DNA of 64,000 nucleotides from Lactobacillus kimbladii (GCF_014323605.1 NZ_SCMB01000002.1:310001-374000); one strand, 5' to 3'; positions 17,341-26,606 are shown, numbered from the stretch's first letter. The notes: generated by a model not told the origin, from the letters alone. A program made the numbers and translations.

Positions 17341-18249
17341 CTAACTTCCTTCAATAGCATCCCGTAAGCCATCCGCAATAATATTAAAACTCAGCATAAT
17401 TAGTGCTAAAAACAATACGGGAAAAATGACCATGTATGGGTAAACGATAGCCTGGGTATAACCATCATTAATCATTGTTCCTAATGAAGCTAATGGTGCC
17501 GGAACACCTAAACCGATAAAGGCTAAGAATGCTTCCAAAAAAATTGCGTTCGGAATAGATAACATAAATGTGGTAATTATTTGTCCTAATGTATTAGGCA
17601 AAATTTGAGAGAAAATAATTTTAATATCAGATTCTCCCATTGTCTTTGCTGATAAAACATACTCGCTGGTTTTTAGTTCCAACACCTGTGCGCGAACTAT
17701 TCTACTCATATTAATCCAGCCGACAATCATCATCGCAGTAATTATGCTTACTAGACCTGGCTTCATGACCAGAACAAGCAAAGTAACAATAATGATCATA
17801 GGAATAGTACTAAGAATTTCTGTTATTCTTTGCATGAATAAATCAATTTTGCCACCAAAATATCCTGAAATCAGGCCATAACTAGTACCAATAACCAGAT
17901 CAATTGCCATTGCCACCAGAGCAACCCTTAGTGAAACTGAAGTACCAGCAGCAACTCTTACAAAAATATCTCTGCCTAAGTTGTCTGTTCCAAACCAATG
18001 ACCATTAACTCCAGGAGCTAAATTAGACTGGTTAGGATACGGTGTAGTGGGTGAGTATTGACTAAGGTAAGGCGCCAGAATGGCTATTAAAGCAATAATA
18101 ATTAAAACAACTGCGCTAATCACCGCACCTTTATTTCTTAAAAAGCGATGCCAAACCAACTGCCCATATGAATAAGATTTACCAGAATAATGGTCAACTG
18201 TTTCAGATTTATGGGCAAATTCAAAATCATTATTTTCTATATTAGTCAT
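17341..18249 (-). CDS. oppC: Oligopeptide ABC importer permease OppC
   Basis: A 302-residue permease with an N-terminal cytoplasmic stretch, a first span at about residues 38-60, the OppC N-terminal domain (HWFGTDNLGRDIF), and a five-span BPD_transp_1 domain holding the EAA loop (AKTMGESDIKIIFSQILPN) that contacts OppD/F. It works with OppB as the membrane channel. It follows oppB by 2 bp. Confidence 0.92.
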   Translation of the reverse strand: MTNIENNDFEFAHKSETVDHYSGKSYSYGQLVWHRFLRNKGAVISAVVLIIIALIAILAPYLSQYSPTTPYPNQSNLAPGVNGHWFGTDNLGRDIFVRVAAGTSVSLRVALVAMAIDLVIGTSYGLISGYFGGKIDLFMQRITEILSTIPMIIIVTLLVLVMKPGLVSIITAMMIVGWINMSRIVRAQVLELKTSEYVLSAKTMGESDIKIIFSQILPNTLGQIITTFMLSIPNAIFLEAFLAFIGLGVPAPLASLGTMINDGYTQAIVYPYMVIFPVLFLALIMLSFNIIADGLRDAIEGS

Positions 18250-18251
18250 AA

Positions 18252-19184
18252 TTATTTGCCCTCATCTAATCTAATACGCGGATCTATTAACCCGTAAAGA
18301 ATATCAACTATTAACATAATACTAATAAAAAGCACTGCATAAAAGAAAGTTATACCTAAGACTACATTGTAGTCATTAGCTTGTATAGCACTGATATACA
18401 ATGTTCCCAAGCCTGGAATAGCAAAAGCTTTTTCAATTACCATACTCCCGGCAATTAGGTCAATCATCAGTGGTGCTAATACAGTAATAACTGAAATTAA
18501 AGTGTTTCTGATAACATGGTGTCCGATCAACTGGAACTTTTTAATTCCTTTTGAATCCGCTAAACGATAATAATCAGAATTCATAATATCAATCATGTCA
18601 TTTCTAACATATCGTTCAATACTTGCCATAGTAAAAGTACTCAATGCTATTGTGGGCAGAATACTTGAAACAAAAGGCTGACTTGGTTGGTACGTTCCTG
18701 GAAAGACCATTAGTTTATAAGAAAATATAATTGACACGATCAATGCTACTACAAAGTTAGGAAGACTTATTCCCAAAACAGAAATGCCAGTCATTAAGTT
18801 ATCCCAAATTGTGCCTTTTTTGATTGCTGCCAAAATTCCCATCAGAAAGCCTAAAACTGAACCTAGTACAGTAGCCTGTAAACCTATCTGGAGTGAAATG
18901 GTAAAATGCTGCAAAATCATTGTAGTAACCGGCGTATTAACTTGAACGGTATACGAAACACCGAAATCGCCAGATAACATATTTTTCAAGTAATTAAGAA
19001 ACTGCAATGGCACTGGACCGTCTAAACCATATTTATGGTAAAGTGCCGCTATTTGAGCATGTGACATTTTTTCATCATTAAATGGCGAACCAGGCATTGC
19101 CTTTTCCATAATAAAAAGAATCAAAGTAATTAAAAATAATGTAATCACTGCGATTAATATTCTTTTTAAGACATACTTTTTCAA
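18252..19184 (-). CDS. oppB: Oligopeptide ABC importer permease OppB
   Basis: A 310-residue permease. It opens with MKKYVLKRILIAVITLFLIT, the usual OppB first span, then a periplasmic-side segment and a BPD_transp_1 domain with the EAA loop (LADSKGIKKFQLIGHHVIRN). It is separated from oppA by 77 bp holding a hairpin that probably lowers permease transcript relative to the binding protein. Confidence 0.92.
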   Translation of the reverse strand: MKKYVLKRILIAVITLFLITLILFIMEKAMPGSPFNDEKMSHAQIAALYHKYGLDGPVPLQFLNYLKNMLSGDFGVSYTVQVNTPVTTMILQHFTISLQIGLQATVLGSVLGFLMGILAAIKKGTIWDNLMTGISVLGISLPNFVVALIVSIIFSYKLMVFPGTYQPSQPFVSSILPTIALSTFTMASIERYVRNDMIDIMNSDYYRLADSKGIKKFQLIGHHVIRNTLISVITVLAPLMIDLIAGSMVIEKAFAIPGLGTLYISAIQANDYNVVLGITFFYAVLFISIMLIVDILYGLIDPRIRLDEGK

Positions 19185-19217
19185 GTTTTTCCCTCCAATC
19201 TTCCTAAATAAGCAAAC

Positions 19218-19242
19218 AGAGCTGAGATTGTATCCCAGCTCT
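19218..19242 (-). terminator. Intra-operon hairpin between oppA and oppB
   Basis: AGAGCTG and CAGCTCT pair perfectly, with a further GAT/ATC inner stem. No long T-run follows on the minus strand, so it is more likely a partial terminator or RNA-stabilising element that makes oppA more abundant than oppBCDF. Confidence 0.6.
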
Positions 19243-19261
19243 ATTAATACTTTTAACGAAA

Positions 19262-20881
19262 TTATTTAATTGAAGCATATTTGAAGAAGAATGGTACACC
19301 TGCAATATGCATCGGTAAATCTTTAATATTAGATCTTTCCAAAACTGGTGCACCAATCTGATATAGCGGTGGGCAAGAAGCACTGTCAATTAGGATATTG
19401 TTTGCCTTAAGAAGCAATTTGTATCTCTTAGCTTGATCAGTTGTTTGATCAGATTGAGCCATTAACTTATCAAATTCTGAATTTGCCCAGCGGCCGTAAT
19501 TGCTGTCGTTCTTAGATTGATACATACTCAAGATCGCTGTTGGATCAGCATAGTCTGGTCCCCAACGAGTTAAAGTAGCATCATAAGTAGCTTTTGACAT
19601 CTTATCAGTTCTAGTCTTCTTTGCTACTTGCTGCAGTGTCACTTTCATGCCAGGAAGGTGTTTTTCAACTTGAGCCTTGATATACGCAGCTACGTTAGCA
19701 TATGAAGGATCACTGTCATCATAAAGCAAGGTAAATGAACGCAAGTTAGTTGCTTTTTTTGCCTTATTCCAATACTTTTTAGCTTGAGCTGGTGAATACT
19801 CGTAAAGATTAGTAGTTGATTCATCTGCAAAATCTTTGCCTGTTGTCGGATTCTTAACCAAATCTTTCATAACCATAGAATGAGAAGGAATTGAACCATC
19901 TTTTAGGATGTGAGTTGTTATTTCTTTACGGTTAATACTGCAAGAAATTGCCTTACGCAGATCAGCATTATCTAATCCCGGTTTTTTCAGATTAAACATA
20001 ATGTACTGTGTAAAATTACCAACATCATTGACAAAGTTCTTATCTTTTCGATATTTAGAAACAAGCTGACCACTTAAGTGAACATAGTCTGCACTGCCAT
20101 TTTCGAATGCAATAGCTGCCTTTTCTGGGTCTGTAATAATATCAAGCTTAACATTCTTAATTTTGACATTTTTGGCATCCCAATATTTAGGATTTTTAAC
20201 TAACTGGATAGTGTTATCGCCTAATTTCCAATCCTTGATTTGGTATGGACCAGAATAAATTAAATGACTGGAATCTTGTGCAAATTTTTTACCAGTTTTT
20301 TGGAAATATTTCTGATTGACAGGAGCAAAATCACTGAATGCCAGCAACTTGTTCATGTAAGGTACAACATGATCCAATTGCACTACTAGAGTTTTAGGGC
20401 CTGTAGCCTTAACGCCCAATGACTTGACCGGCTTCTTGCCAGCTACAATGTCATTAGCATTTTTAATGCCAGCCGCACCTGGTTGGAAGTTAAAGGCTGA
20501 AGCAATTTTGGGATCAGACAACCGCCGCCAGGCAAAAACAAAATCATTTGCTGTTACAGGATCACCATTTGACCAGTTGGCGTTTTTACGAATAGTAAAA
20601 GTCTTGGTGAGTCCATGATTACTCGTTTTAACTTTAGAGGCCAATGCCAATTGGGGCTTATCGTGGGCATCAATAGTGTACAAGCCTTCGGTTGTGTTAG
20701 CTACAACTGTTGAAGATGTGTTTTGATACGCTAAAATCGGGTCAAGAGAGTCAACCGTTGCATTTTGAACAACAGTAATTTTATCTTGATTTTTTGTACC
20801 AGAACTGGAATTTTTCTGGCATCCTGTTATTAACAAGCCTACACATGCAATTGCAGTTGCAAACAATGCACTTTTTTTCAT
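19262..20881 (-). CDS. oppA: Oligopeptide-binding lipoprotein OppA
   Basis: A 539-residue SBP_bac_5 binding protein. The signal peptide ends in the lipobox LITGC, so Cys20 or 21 is lipidated and anchors it outside the membrane. I start at the ATG at 20881 (MKKSALF); a GTG three codons earlier sits on top of the RBS. It lies 15 bp after frlD, placing a peptide receptor inside the fructosamine operon. It could bind glycated peptides, but ordinary peptides cannot be excluded from sequence. Confidence 0.9.
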   Translation of the reverse strand: MKKSALFATAIACVGLLITGCQKNSSSGTKNQDKITVVQNATVDSLDPILAYQNTSSTVVANTTEGLYTIDAHDKPQLALASKVKTSNHGLTKTFTIRKNANWSNGDPVTANDFVFAWRRLSDPKIASAFNFQPGAAGIKNANDIVAGKKPVKSLGVKATGPKTLVVQLDHVVPYMNKLLAFSDFAPVNQKYFQKTGKKFAQDSSHLIYSGPYQIKDWKLGDNTIQLVKNPKYWDAKNVKIKNVKLDIITDPEKAAIAFENGSADYVHLSGQLVSKYRKDKNFVNDVGNFTQYIMFNLKKPGLDNADLRKAISCSINRKEITTHILKDGSIPSHSMVMKDLVKNPTTGKDFADESTTNLYEYSPAQAKKYWNKAKKATNLRSFTLLYDDSDPSYANVAAYIKAQVEKHLPGMKVTLQQVAKKTRTDKMSKATYDATLTRWGPDYADPTAILSMYQSKNDSNYGRWANSEFDKLMAQSDQTTDQAKRYKLLLKANNILIDSASCPPLYQIGAPVLERSNIKDLPMHIAGVPFFFKYASIK

Positions 20882-20896
20882 AAATATCACTCTTTT

Positions 20897-21712
20897 CTAA
20901 AAGGATTTCTGATGACCAAAACCACCAGATAGTTGGCAAGTAGCTGCAGCATTTTTACTAGCTGCTAAAGCAGCTTCTTGCAGATTGTTTTTATTTAAGT
21001 AAGAAACTAGAAAACCAGCAATAAAGCTGTCACCTGCACCCATAGTGTCAACGACTTTTACTTTTTGTGGTTTTTGATAATAGGATTTCTGTGAAGTTAA
21101 CAAGAATGCAGAATTTGCACCTCTTGTGATGACTATGACTTCCGGTCCCAAAGTTAAATATTTTTTAGCAAATTCTTCCACTTGTTCATCAGACATCTCT
21201 GAACCTGAAAAGAAAGCATAATCTACAAACGGTAAAACACGTTTAAAATAACTTTCATTGCGAGAATCTGAAAAATCAAATGATACTTTGGTAATATGAT
21301 GTAATTCATCAAGATAATTTTCAATTCCCGAATCAATTCCAACATGAACAACATCAAATTTTTTTATTTCCGCAAAATCTGTTGGGGTAAGCCTTAAGGA
21401 TAACAAATGCATTACTGAATTTTTAGGACCAGGAGCAAAAGTTCTATCACCTTCATCTGTGAGAATAACTCGAGGCTGTGCTGTGGGAGCATAGACCTTA
21501 CGACAATTAATAAGTTCTACATTTTCTTCTGTTAAAGATTCTTTAATATGCTGTGCTCGATCGTCATCTCCAAACATTCCCAGATAAGCTGAAACATCAG
21601 CTCCGGCTTTTTTGGCATCAACTGCTACATTGACACAATTTCCGCCTGGAAAAAATATCTTTTGCTTGATGTATGTATCAGCTACATTGTCACCAACTGC
21701 AATTATTTTCAT
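20897..21712 (-). CDS. frlD: FrlD-like PfkB-family kinase (fructoselysine/fructosamine 6-kinase)
   Basis: A 271-residue ribokinase-family enzyme. The substrate region GGNCVNVAVDAKKAG lies near residues 23-37 and the catalytic DTMGAGDSFIAGF near 222-234, with Asp228 as base. The overall pattern (short protein, GDNVADTY start, FDFSD segment) is close to E. coli and Bacillus FrlD, which phosphorylates fructoselysine at O6. It lies 14 bp after the FrlB-type deglycase gene, its natural partner. A general sugar kinase role is less likely given this neighbour. Confidence 0.85.
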   Translation of the reverse strand: MKIIAVGDNVADTYIKQKIFFPGGNCVNVAVDAKKAGADVSAYLGMFGDDDRAQHIKESLTEENVELINCRKVYAPTAQPRVILTDEGDRTFAPGPKNSVMHLLSLRLTPTDFAEIKKFDVVHVGIDSGIENYLDELHHITKVSFDFSDSRNESYFKRVLPFVDYAFFSGSEMSDEQVEEFAKKYLTLGPEVIVITRGANSAFLLTSQKSYYQKPQKVKVVDTMGAGDSFIAGFLVSYLNKNNLQEAALAASKNAAATCQLSGGFGHQKSF

Positions 21713-21726
21713 GATTTACAGCCTTT

Positions 21727-22704
21727 TTAATAATCCAGATGTCCCATATAACGACGGACATCTAGTGAGTGTCCTCTTTCATAAGCAAATCCTTCGGCTA
21801 ATTGACGGAAAGCAACTCCTGAAAGAATCTGAGAATAGTATTCTTTAAAGTCGTCATCTACTTCATGCATATCAAAGTCAGCGTCGTCAATCACGTAAAC
21901 TTTTTGACTATGCTTTTTAGCAAAATCGATTACACGTTGATCCATTTTTCTGGTAACGCCTAATCCTTTGCAAATGATAAATGGCACATCAAAATCTGTT
22001 ACTTCAAAAGGACCGTGGAAATATTCAGCAGAATTGATATATCCACTATGAATCCATTGCATTTCCTGAAGCCAACAAGCTGAAAATGAATATGTTTCTC
22101 CAGTATTAATACCTGATCCTACAGCATAAATTAATTTTTCGCGTTTTAATTCACTGGTCCATTTCTTTGCAGTTTCTCCAAATTGTTTTCTTACCCTGTC
22201 AGCCATAGTTTCTAAGCTATCCAAAGCTTTCAGGCCTTTTTCAAATTTGTTATCACCAGTTATGGACTTCAATAGACTAAATATGAAACCATACAAAACC
22301 CCATTATTTAAATCAGAAGCATCGGTACCTTTGCCCCAACTGTAGTGCAAAGTGAAATTGGAATTCTTTTCTAAGTCAGAACCTGCTGTATAGGTAATAC
22401 CTACTGTTAGAGCACCTTTACTCTTGGCAAAATTAACTGCCTCATTTGTTTCTGGCGTACTACCTGAATGTGAACAAGAAACTACTAAACTATGATTGCC
22501 CAAATCATGAGGATTACGTGTTGTAAATTCCCGTGCTGGTAAAATTGTGGCTGGAATATCACATTCGCGGTTGAAAATATATTCAGCTGGTTGCATAAAA
22601 GCCATCGATCCTCCACAAGCTACAAAATAGACATGATTAATGCCATCAATCTTTTCTGCAGCGGCAAGAGCATTCTTAATTTCTTGTTGATATTCTTTTT
22701 TCAT
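21727..22704 (-). CDS. frlB: FrlB-like SIS-domain fructosamine-6-phosphate deglycase
   Basis: A 325-residue protein with two SIS domains (about 20-165 and 190-310). Marks of the FrlB group are the serine-rich SCSHSGSTPETNEA loop (residues 77-90), EYFHGPFEV in the second domain and the C-terminal RRYMGHLDY. It cleaves fructosyl-amino acid 6-phosphate into glucose 6-phosphate and free amino acid. I start at the ATG at 22704, with GAGAGG 6 bp upstream. It is the first gene of the frlB-frlD-oppABCDF operon. Confidence 0.85.
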   Translation of the reverse strand: MKKEYQQEIKNALAAAEKIDGINHVYFVACGGSMAFMQPAEYIFNRECDIPATILPAREFTTRNPHDLGNHSLVVSCSHSGSTPETNEAVNFAKSKGALTVGITYTAGSDLEKNSNFTLHYSWGKGTDASDLNNGVLYGFIFSLLKSITGDNKFEKGLKALDSLETMADRVRKQFGETAKKWTSELKREKLIYAVGSGINTGETYSFSACWLQEMQWIHSGYINSAEYFHGPFEVTDFDVPFIICKGLGVTRKMDQRVIDFAKKHSQKVYVIDDADFDMHEVDDDFKEYYSQILSGVAFRQLAEGFAYERGHSLDVRRYMGHLDY

Positions 22705-22725
22705 TTTAAACCTCTCAATCATTCT

Positions 22726-22775
22726 TGTTATATGATGTTATATTATAAGATAATAGCTAATTTTTTATATGTCAA
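22726..22775 (-). promoter_or_regulatory. frlB promoter with tandem ATATAACA repeats
   Basis: On the minus strand TTGACA (22770-22775) is followed at 17 bp by TATCTT (22747-22752). Just downstream are two exact copies of ATATAACA with a 10-bp period (complements of 22736-22743 and 22726-22733), ending a few bases before the RBS. One helical turn between copies suggests an operator for a dimeric regulator; a similar GTATAACA occurs at 14567-14574 ahead of the GntR gene. Confidence 0.55.
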
Positions 22776-22880
22776 GCATTTTTCTTAAAATTATCTAATA
22801 AAAATAATTGACTAGTAAAATCAAATAAAAAAGTTTGTGAAATGGTATGAACCAATTGCCTGTGTATCAGAGCAAACAAA

Positions 22881-22913
22881 AAAAGCAATTCACAAACTCG
22901 TGAATTGCTTTTT
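22881..22913. terminator. Terminator of the glutamine-type ABC... upstream boundary of frl operon
   Basis: AAAAGCAATTCAC and GTGAATTGCTTTTT form a perfect 13-bp stem with T-runs on both strands. It ends the minus-strand ABC importer operon (22939-25807) and insulates it from the frl-opp operon. Confidence 0.9.
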
Positions 22914-22938
22914 AATAATTACTAATCAAATTCTTATT

Positions 22939-23592
22939 TTAAGACAAATGCCTGCCTATTGCACTGCCGATAATTGACAATGTAAAGCACACAGCAAAAT
23001 ACAAAACAGCTAAAGCAGCAAACATCGGCAAAATGTAATTTGCATTTTGACCATAAATAACTTGTGCGTGCTGCATCATTTCCGGAACAACTATGATTGT
23101 TGCCAAAGATGTGTCCTTAATTAGAGAAACAAACTGACTAATAATTGTTGGAATCATGTTTTTATAAGCTTGAGGCAAAACAACATGCCATAAAGCCTGA
23201 ACAAACGACATACCAGTTGATCTTGCACCCTCCATCTGACCGATAGAAACAGATTGAATACCTGAACGCACAATTTCAGCAATCATACAGGATTCGAATA
23301 CTGTCATGGCAATAATCGCTGCCGGTATGGTTTCCGGCCTTAAACCAAAGTTTGGTAGCCCAAAATAAGTAAAGAAGATAATCAGCAGCAGGGGAATATT
23401 ACGAATAATATCAATAATGAAACCTACAACAGCTGAAACATACTTAATTTTAGAATATCTAATTATTCCTAAAATCGAGCCAATAATAAAACTTAAAATG
23501 ACCGAAATTACGGAAATGTAAATAGTTACCCAGAGGCCCATTAACAAAAAGCGTACATTAAGCCATGAAAAGGCGTTAACCCAATTTTGCAT
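22939..23592 (-). CDS. Polar amino-acid ABC importer permease (second)
   Basis: A 217-residue His/Glu/Gln/Arg/opine-family permease with five spans and the EAA loop GARSTGMSFVQALWHVVLPQA around residues 122-143. It pairs with the permease encoded 15 bp upstream. Both carry the same SGIQSVSIGQMEGARSTGM-type segment, so they arose by duplication. It is the last gene of a four-gene operon. Confidence 0.9.
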   Translation of the reverse strand: MQNWVNAFSWLNVRFLLMGLWVTIYISVISVILSFIIGSILGIIRYSKIKYVSAVVGFIIDIIRNIPLLLIIFFTYFGLPNFGLRPETIPAAIIAMTVFESCMIAEIVRSGIQSVSIGQMEGARSTGMSFVQALWHVVLPQAYKNMIPTIISQFVSLIKDTSLATIIVVPEMMQHAQVIYGQNANYILPMFAALAVLYFAVCFTLSIIGSAIGRHLS

Positions 23593-23607
23593 TTTCTAGT
23601 ACCTCCT

Positions 23608-24246
23608 TTAACCTAATTTCTTTTCCAGGTGCCGCATATAATAACTAATCGGCAATGTAACGATCAAATATAAAACACCTACAACCAAATAACTGTTAAT
23701 AGTGTCAAAAGTTGCTGAAGCAATTGAATTTGCTTGATACATTAAATCAAATCCTGCCACAAAGGCTAGAACTGAAGAGTTTTTGACCAAGTTAACAAAC
23801 TGGTTGCCTAAAGGTGGTATTACTATCTTGAATGCCTGAGGCAAAATTATATAACGCATTGCCTGCCAGTAGGTCATACCAGTTGATCTTGCACCTTCCA
23901 TTTGACCGCCGGAAACAGATTGAATTCCTGAACGAATTGTCTCGGCAATAAAAGCAGAAGTATATAAGGTTAACCCGATTGTACCAGCAGTAAAACCGTT
24001 TATTTTGACAACGTAAATCGGAATTACCAGGTAGAAAAACATAGTGATTACAAGCAAAGGAATGTTACGCATTATTTCCACATAAGCATGTCCAATTACA
24101 CGCATTACTTTACTTGGAACAACTTCCATAATTGCAAATATTGTTCCAATTATTAAACTGAAAAATAAAGCAATTACACTAGATAGTATTGTCCAGCCCA
24201 AGCCTACAAACAGCTGGCTGCTGAATTTTGAAAAAATATTAATCAT
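23608..24246 (-). CDS. Polar amino-acid ABC importer permease (first)
   Basis: A 212-residue permease of the same family, with five spans and the EAA loop GARSTGMTYWQAMRYIILPQA near residues 117-138. It overlaps the binding-protein gene by 4 bp, so translation is coupled. Together with the next gene it forms a heterodimeric channel. Confidence 0.9.
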   Translation of the reverse strand: MINIFSKFSSQLFVGLGWTILSSVIALFFSLIIGTIFAIMEVVPSKVMRVIGHAYVEIMRNIPLLVITMFFYLVIPIYVVKINGFTAGTIGLTLYTSAFIAETIRSGIQSVSGGQMEGARSTGMTYWQAMRYIILPQAFKIVIPPLGNQFVNLVKNSSVLAFVAGFDLMYQANSIASATFDTINSYLVVGVLYLIVTLPISYYMRHLEKKLG

Positions 24247-25058
24247 CGGCGATACAGCTCCTTATACTTAAATCCTGGAACATCGCCAAACCACTTTTTA
24301 ATTAAGCGATTATATTCACCATTATGCTGCATCTCAAGAACCGCCTTGTCTACAGCTTCAGTAAATGAGGTTTGTCCCTTATTAACCGCAACACCGTATG
24401 GTTCAACAGTAAAAGTGCCGCCACGAACTTCGTAGCCCGGATTTTGAACTGCTAACCCAAACAAAATTCCGTTATCAGTAGTTAATGCATCCCCCTGATG
24501 TGATTTTAAAGCGTTCATTGCCTGAGCATAGTCTTGCAACTCAATCACTTTTGCTCTTGGAGCAACTTTTTTAATGTTGTCGACGGAGTTTGCACCTACA
24601 ACACCGATAACTGTCTTACCATTAAGGTCCTTTGTACTCTTAATTGATGAATTTTTAGGAACTAAAAGTGACTGACCCGCATCAAAGTATGACTTTGAAA
24701 AAGAAATAATCTTTTTGCGCTCTGGCGTAATTGACATTGTTGCAATAACGGCATCCACATTCCCGTTCTTTAAAAGTGGTATTCTGGATTGAGACGTTGT
24801 AGTGACAAATTCAGCTTTTCCTTGAGGTCCTAATATATGTTTTGTAATATGTTTTGCCATATCAACATCAAAACCCTTTTGCTGGCCGTCCTTTACATCA
24901 ATTAAGCCAAAAAGTTTAACATCACCTTTAACGCCCCAAACAATAGTATTTGATTTCTTGGCATTATTTAAAACGGATTGGTCACTAAGACTTTTACCAC
25001 AACCGGTTAGCATTAAAATACATGCTAATAAAGGAAGTAGCCAAAATTTCTTTTTCAT
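24243..25058 (-). CDS. Polar amino-acid binding lipoprotein
   Basis: A 271-residue SBP_bac_3 protein. The signal peptide ends in LTGC with Cys20 as lipid anchor. The core shows the family pattern GFDVDMAKHI, SITPERKKIISFSKSYFDAG and a final NRLIKKWFG. The ligand is probably glutamine, glutamate, aspartate or asparagine. Since it neighbours a fructosamine operon, a fructosyl-amino acid ligand is an open possibility. Confidence 0.9.
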   Translation of the reverse strand: MKKKFWLLPLLACILMLTGCGKSLSDQSVLNNAKKSNTIVWGVKGDVKLFGLIDVKDGQQKGFDVDMAKHITKHILGPQGKAEFVTTTSQSRIPLLKNGNVDAVIATMSITPERKKIISFSKSYFDAGQSLLVPKNSSIKSTKDLNGKTVIGVVGANSVDNIKKVAPRAKVIELQDYAQAMNALKSHQGDALTTDNGILFGLAVQNPGYEVRGGTFTVEPYGVAVNKGQTSFTEAVDKAVLEMQHNGEYNRLIKKWFGDVPGFKYKELYRR

Positions 25059-25069
25059 AATTGGCCTCC

Positions 25070-25807
25070 TTAGTGAGAAATAATTTTACTCAAAAATTGT
25101 TGTGCCCGCTCCGTCTTAGGCTGCTTAAAGAAGCTCTCGCTATCATCATCCTCAACAATTCGACCTTGATCCATAAAGATAACTCTATTTGCTACCTCTT
25201 TAGCAAAGCCCATTTCGTGAGTAACAATTAATGAAGTCATACCACTTTCATTGGTAACCTTCTTCATAACTTGTAAAACATCATCAATCATTTCCGGATC
25301 AAGAGCAGATGTTGGTTCATCATATAAAATAAGTTTTGGTCTCATTGCCAGCGTTCTGGCAATAGCAACACGCTGCTTTTGACCACCGGAAATTTGTGAA
25401 GGCATATTATGTGCCCATTTACGTAGCCCAACCATATCAAGTAAATCTAACGCCTGTTTTTTATTTTCTTCTTCAGGCATGTGGCTTACTATTCTGGGAG
25501 CCAGCATGATATTTTCCAGTACATCTTTATTTTTGTATAAATTAAAGTGCTGGAAAACCATCCCAACATCACTCCGTAAGATGTTGAGGTTGGTCTTTGG
25601 ATCTGAAAGATCGTGACCGTTAACTACTAACTTACCTTTCTGGATTGATTCAAGCCCGTTTACGGTCCGTACTAAAGTACTCTTACCTGAACCAGATGGT
25701 CCAATCAGAACCACCGTTTCGCCTTCATCAATCTCTAAATTAATGTCGTGCAGTGCATGAAAATGGCCATAAAATTTTTGCACGTCATGGAACTCTATCA
25801 TCGACAT
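25070..25807 (-). CDS. glnQ: Polar amino-acid ABC importer ATPase (GlnQ-like)
   Basis: A 245-residue ATPase with Walker A GPSGSGKS, signature ISGGQ and Walker B LILYDEP, typical of GlnQ/HisP. I start at MSMIEFHDVQ (25807), about 8 bp after AAAGGGG; upstream in-frame ATGs at 25813 and beyond overlap that RBS. It is the first gene of the operon with one binding protein and two permeases. Confidence 0.9.
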   Translation of the reverse strand: MSMIEFHDVQKFYGHFHALHDINLEIDEGETVVLIGPSGSGKSTLVRTVNGLESIQKGKLVVNGHDLSDPKTNLNILRSDVGMVFQHFNLYKNKDVLENIMLAPRIVSHMPEEENKKQALDLLDMVGLRKWAHNMPSQISGGQKQRVAIARTLAMRPKLILYDEPTSALDPEMIDDVLQVMKKVTNESGMTSLIVTHEMGFAKEVANRVIFMDQGRIVEDDDSESFFKQPKTERAQQFLSKIISH

Positions 25808-25831
25808 TGTCATCGCCCCTTTCATAATCAA

Positions 25832-26139
25832 TGCATGAAATAATAAGTTGTAGAATCTATTTTACTATAACCGTTAAGAATTTTAAAAGTAATACAGTGT
25901 TTTTAATAAAAATTTATAGAAAGATCTGCTTAATTCACATTGACTTGAAAGTCACATAGTTAGCGTTACGACGGGAAAGTACAGTAATAAAAAGGGCTTT
26001 TGTATGTTCATTAATAATAAATTATTGTCAAAAAATGCCATTTATAATTAAAATTATCTGTGAAAAATATACTCTTATTTGCATTTTTTTCTTCCAAAAA
26101 TAGTTTGACTAGCATACACTCTAATTAAGGAGAAAACTT
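25832..26139. other. Intergenic region between divergent glnQ and msrC-type genes
   Basis: This 308-bp AT-rich spacer must hold both divergent promoters, but no confident -35/-10 pair stands out. The RBS AAGGAG for the downstream gene is at about 26128-26133. I see no RNA gene or reading frame. Confidence 0.5.
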
Positions 26140-26589
26140 ATGGATAAAGAAAAAACTTATAAATTACTTTTAAAACAGGCTGGCAACCTTCTTCAAGGTG
26201 AACACGACTTAATTGCCAACATGAGTAACATCAGTGCACTACTTTTTAATAGTTTAGCTGAAGTAAGTTATGCCGGATTTTATCGTTTTCTGGATCAAGA
26301 GCTCATTTTAGGACCTTTTCAAGGGCCAGTCGCTTGCATGCATATTCAATTAGGAAAAGGGGTCTGCGGTGTCGCTGCAAAGACTCAGCAAATTCAAATT
26401 GTGCCTAATGTTCACGAGTTTAGTGGTCATATTGCCTGTGACGCTAATACCAATTCAGAAATCGTTGTTCCTATTATTCACAATAAGAAGCTTCTTGCCG
26501 TTCTTGACCTTGACAGCAACAGTTTCAATAGATTTGATCAAATTGATGCTGAATATTTAGCAAAAATAGCAGAGCTGCTATTTAATTAA
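26140..26589 (+). CDS. msrC: Free methionine-(R)-sulfoxide reductase (GAF domain)
   Basis: A 149-residue GAF protein that reduces free methionine R-sulfoxide. The three conserved cysteines are at 66 (GPVACMH), 76 (GKGVCG) and 100 (HIACDA), the pattern of the fRMsr family. It protects the methionine pool from oxidation, with thioredoxin as likely reductant. It stands alone with its own terminator. Confidence 0.9.
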   Translation: MDKEKTYKLLLKQAGNLLQGEHDLIANMSNISALLFNSLAEVSYAGFYRFLDQELILGPFQGPVACMHIQLGKGVCGVAAKTQQIQIVPNVHEFSGHIACDANTNSEIVVPIIHNKKLLAVLDLDSNSFNRFDQIDAEYLAKIAELLFN

Positions 26590-26606
26590 ATGTAAGAAAT
26601 AAAATA

